Below the pieces are notes generated by a model, which had not been told where the DNA came from, searched no databases, and saw only the letters and a program-made list of their open reading frames with translations. The position numbers and the translations under genes were made by a program. Of a stretch of 64,000 nucleotides of DNA, positions 60,524 to 64,000 are shown in pieces (positions within the stretch are counted from its first letter, which is position 1; the number at the start of each line of letters is the position of its first letter). Source of the DNA: Rhyacichthys aspro (Eukaryota; Chordata; Actinopteri; Gobiiformes; Rhyacichthyidae); contig CM072155.1 in NCBI GenBank assembly GCA_036850595.1, positions 11,286,256-11,350,255 of the forward strand, written 5' to 3'.

Positions 60524-62193
60524 GTAAATTACATCTTGATTTTTACATAGAGACCATCTAAACTTTTGTCTGTACTAACTATAATTGAAACGATAGCCTA
60601 AAGTAAAACAAGTTGAACTGCTTTTTCATTTCAAAACTAAATTGTTATCATTTTTAACATTAATTTCCACTGTTGGTGTCACTCTTAAGAAGACGTCTAC
60701 CTTGTCAGACTGGTTTGGAAATGAATGAATGGACACCATATCCTTGTTCTGCAGGATACGTGACTCACTCCAAGTCAGACAAGCTTTATGGCACAAATTA
60801 CCAGGTCAATTAAAAAGTAAAAATGTGTGTAACACCTTAAATAATTGGACCTTGCACTGCTTAAGCTTGCTTGGTTTGATTTAGGTTCGGTTCTGCCTCC
60901 TCAAGCCATCCATCATTTCTCTTTCCAAATGTTATTGTTTCATTTGAACTGGTGTTAGTGCAGTGATATTTAATAGCTTTGACAAGTCTGTGGCAGAAGA
61001 AAAGTGGATGATAAATAGACTCTGGAGTGGAGAGGCTTGAAGGAATAATATTTTTTTGCTTTGAAATCATTGAAACTGGTTGTGACTCAGGGACAGCAAT
61101 GATCAATACCAAGGGGGGTTCATGACAGTCCAATTAATCCAAACAAGAAATGGCTGACAGAGGTGTGGTTTACCAATTTGAGTCTGCAATAGGGCTTTCA
61201 GCTTAATGAAGCACAGAAGATACACAGAAGATTGTCGTATTATTTGTCCAACGTCAGTAAACATCAAATGAAAAGCCATTTACCGTAGAGTGACGGGGGA
61301 TCATTTACTGTTTAATGAAGTGTTATTGAGCAGATGTCACAGGTAAATTTGTTTTATCTGAAATCGACACGTTACTAAATCATAATTAGTATATATTTTT
61401 TAATATTTGCACTGGTTCAGTTGTATGCTGGTCCCATTCAATCTAAGCATGTTGTGTTTTGTTTTGTACGGCAAGGAGGAGTCACTGATTCAATTAGAAA
61501 AACACTAATCAATAAATTAAATGACGCCATAGTAGCTACGAACTGGGAGAGCCCATATTCACTTAGAATTACACAAATGACAAATAATGTTACTAGAGCT
61601 GTTTTCTATTTGATTTTCCAATTAATTCAAGAGATTATTTGTTGTCATTTAGCATGTAAAGATGCAACTCAGTACTCATGTCCAGTTGATCAGCAGCGAG
61701 TTAGGATCCAATACAAAGCATGACTGCCTGGCCAATAGTGTATACAGTATTAATCTTTTTTTTCTTTTTTTTTGCTAAAGCTAATGGCCAAAGGTCACGT
61801 CTCAGCCCTCTTAGCAGTAAAATTTATAGATGCTATTAAATGTTATTGAATTTCCTACTTCATTGTCTCACATTCTGAATACGAAGTCACAGCCAAAGTC
61901 TATGTCCTAAAGTCCATTGCATATAGTATCACGTCATATATTGATACCGTCTGTTACTGCTAGACTAGTAATAAAAGGTACGTTCAGATCAAGCTGCCCT
62001 AGATGTGGAGTGTCTGATGCCAGAGTCCACAGAGACAGCAAAAGAAGTCATACATGGCTAAATTTAGAAGATCTTGAAATAATAACTCATGCATTGAAAG
62101 ATACATTTCATTAGTCTGTCATGAATCTGCTTTTTTTTAATCTAGATTTATATCTACACTCTTGTCTCTCCATCCATTTGTCTCTTCTCTCAG

Positions 62194-62359
62194 CCCAGAC
62201 ATGTCAGCCAAGGCCATCTCCGAGCAAACGGGAAAGGAGTTTCTCTACAAGTACATCTGCACATCAGCCGCTGTCCAGAACAGATTTCGATATGCCAGAG
62301 TGACGGCTGAGACCGACTTCGATCGACTGGCACAGGAGCAACCGTGGCTGCTGAAAGAG
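62194..62359 (+). CDS. acly: ATP-citrate lyase, first coding exon (rest beyond window)
   Basis: The acceptor ctcttctctcag precedes 62194. Seven 5' UTR bases lead to the ATG at 62201, and the exon ends with GAG|gtaagg at 62359, giving 53 codons in phase 0. The product begins [13 protein letters not shown] and contains [11 protein letters not shown] and PWLLKE, matching the conserved N-terminus of ACLY with few changes. ACLY makes cytosolic acetyl-CoA and oxaloacetate from citrate, CoA and ATP, feeding lipid synthesis. The exon codes the start of the CoA-ligase-like domain. The next exon (expected to begin NLVVKPDQ-like) was not found up to 64000. Confidence 0.95.
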
Positions 62360-64000
62360 GTAAGGACAGAGACAACGTAAAGGAGAAAACCATGCTGCTT
62401 CTAAATAATGACGAGTTAGGCCACGTTCATTCCGACCTCAAAAGTGAATCAGATGATGTTGATTTCAGAACCCATAGTCTGCTACATATGCATCTCTTTT
62501 GGACCAAGATTTACTGACAATGAATGTGTTTACTCTGAAAACAAACTCACAACTTCCTATTCTACTACATTTACTTTAAATTTTTACATGATCTAAAATA
62601 GAAGTATGAAATAGCATGAAAACTTATTACCATTACTCTAGCCATCTCAAACTCTGTAAATAAACTTCTGCTTTCCACTGCGGCTCATTGGCCATTAGTG
62701 ACTAAAGCCCAGTCTCAGTTTGACTTGTGTGAAACGATCTCCTCTTTATGGAGACAATTACTTAGGCTCGCCTCGCACTAGAGTGGTCTCCTGGCGCTTG
62801 TTAGCTGACATCACTGACTGCACAGCAACTGAGCATCATAGCTGCAGTCTCGAAACTTATTAAAAATGCTCAAAGAAATCCAAACAACTAGCACAGAGTG
62901 AGCAGACCTGGACACTTCCATCTATAAAGGTTTTGCCAGTTGTTGGATTTTACTTTCTTATTTTTCACCAGTTTTCAATGCAGTCACAGGCTCTAATATA
63001 AGTTAATTGAATTATTCTCTTTGCCGGCCTGTTCTCCTTGTGCCTCCCTCACCAAAGCTTTTAATCTGTAAGGTACGCGGAGGATACTAAGGACAGATGC
63101 AGGCAGAGATGTGCTGCACTAGAATTGATTAGAAAATTGCATTAACTTTCACCCTCAGCCCCGTCTTTCCCTTGCTCACTGGCGAATGCCCAGATACTAA
63201 TGGCTTCACTGTCATAAGCCATTCCCTTTATCTGAGTTACAAGCGAGAACTCAGACGTAATACTGGATTTGCGTCATTACAGGATGATGAGAGATTCCTG
63301 CGTAAATGACTGCCTATGACTTCCAGGTAACACTGTAGACGTGGTATAGGGCATTGAGTTTATGCTCTCAGTGCTATGGGTACTCTGATAGAAAATGGAT
63401 TCATGTTATTCTTAATTGGGCTACTGCACAATATATTGCAAATGTTTTACAATATGGACAGACATTTACACTCATATAAGTAAAGTAATTGGCTGAAGAG
63501 AGCTTTGTGCAACCAAACACTAAAGTCTGTGACCAAGGAAACCAGTGGAAGGTTTTCTTGAGGTTATTTCTTAATTTATTTGAATATAAGTCAACTTTTA
63601 TTATGCCAAATGGGACATTTAAATATCACAAGGTTACTGCAATATTTAACATAGATATTGCACATTTTATGATTTTTTTTTCTAGTATCATGCAGTTCTA
63701 CTTTGTAACATGTTGATAAATGGCTGCCATAACAATATCAGCATTATTGCTGTTCACAACTGCAAAAAAAACAACAACAAAAAAACAAAACTGCTGTAGT
63801 ATTTGGCCAGTCAGATGGAACAAATCCTAAGCACAAAGACATTAATGCAGCTAAGTTTTGCTCAGTTCTATTAAAAATTATATAATGTTATTAATATGCC
63901 AAAAAGAAATGATTACAGGATATATTGTAACCACATCCAATATTTAGCATTAACAAAAAAACAAAAAATGGTCTTCGCTACAAATGGTACATAAATAATC
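62360..64000 (+). other. ACLY intron, right edge of window
   Basis: No further ACLY exon was recognised, so the intron exceeds 1.6 kb. Nothing else is seen beyond A-rich runs (for example 63763-63790). Confidence 0.6.

Larger units (their letters stand above)
58640..62193. other. Spacer and probable ACLY first intron
   Basis: Apart from the candidate promoter at 59190 and the candidate exon at 60292, I see no gene. A frame at 61421-61723 has no recognisable domain and no splice context. AT-rich sequence dominates. Confidence 0.5.

Noticed and set aside
61421..61723. 100-codon plus-strand frame upstream of ACLY
   Set aside because: AT-rich, starts without context, and has no domain or donor/acceptor support.
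1..64000. CRISPR array, operon, phage or other prokaryotic system
   Set aside because: The sequence is intron-bearing vertebrate DNA. No regularly spaced repeats or compact gene clusters were seen.

Overview
The window is vertebrate nuclear DNA and looks like a ray-finned fish. The genes are split by GT-AG introns, coding density is low, the sequence is A/T-rich, and teleost-style interspersed repeats (hAT, piggyBac and TTAAAGGTGCA-type elements) are scattered through introns and spacers. Six protein genes were recognised by reading their exons. In order they are ZNF385C (+, 5' end outside the window), NKIRAS2 (-), DNAJC7 (+), ODAD4/TTC25 (+), CNP/RICH (+) and the first coding exon of ACLY (+). 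This is the gene neighbourhood of human 17q21, so the block is an old vertebrate linkage group.

Region by region. Positions 1-32161 are one long gene, ZNF385C, with seven well supported coding exons, one candidate cassette exon and introns up to 7.7 kb that hold most of the transposon relics. Its probable poly(A) signal is near 35126. Positions 35150-40980 are intergenic and repeat-bearing. At 41082-42143 lies the three-exon NKIRAS2 coding region on the minus strand. It is head-to-head with DNAJC7, and a promoter of under about 90 bp lies between them. DNAJC7 has 14 coding exons (42776-46748). ODAD4 has 11 coding exons (49558-52742) and a possible RFX X-box upstream. CNP has a non-coding first exon near 53640-53744 and three coding exons (55559-57798). 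ACLY begins at 62201 and continues past the right edge.

The genes are functionally unrelated housekeeping or tissue genes: a nuclear zinc-finger protein, an NF-kB-inhibiting Ras-like GTPase, an HSP70/90 co-chaperone, a ciliary dynein docking factor, a neuronal/myelin phosphodiesterase and a lipogenic enzyme. Their linkage is syntenic, not an operon or pathway.

I found no new multi-gene system. The observations most worth checking are: (a) the ODAD4-CNP pair is inverted relative to human; (b) a 15-bp direct repeat duplicates the exon 7 splice donor of DNAJC7, next to a perfect 17-bp stem; (c) ZNF385C has a 30-codon candidate cassette exon beside a piggyBac-type element; (d) a terminal-inverted-repeat element fills a short ZNF385C intron and keeps the frame open; (e) two hAT-type elements carry target-site duplications, one perfect; (f) CNP has a long acidic N-terminal domain of the fish RICH type. 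All coordinates come from reading splice signals and frames by eye, without alignments.
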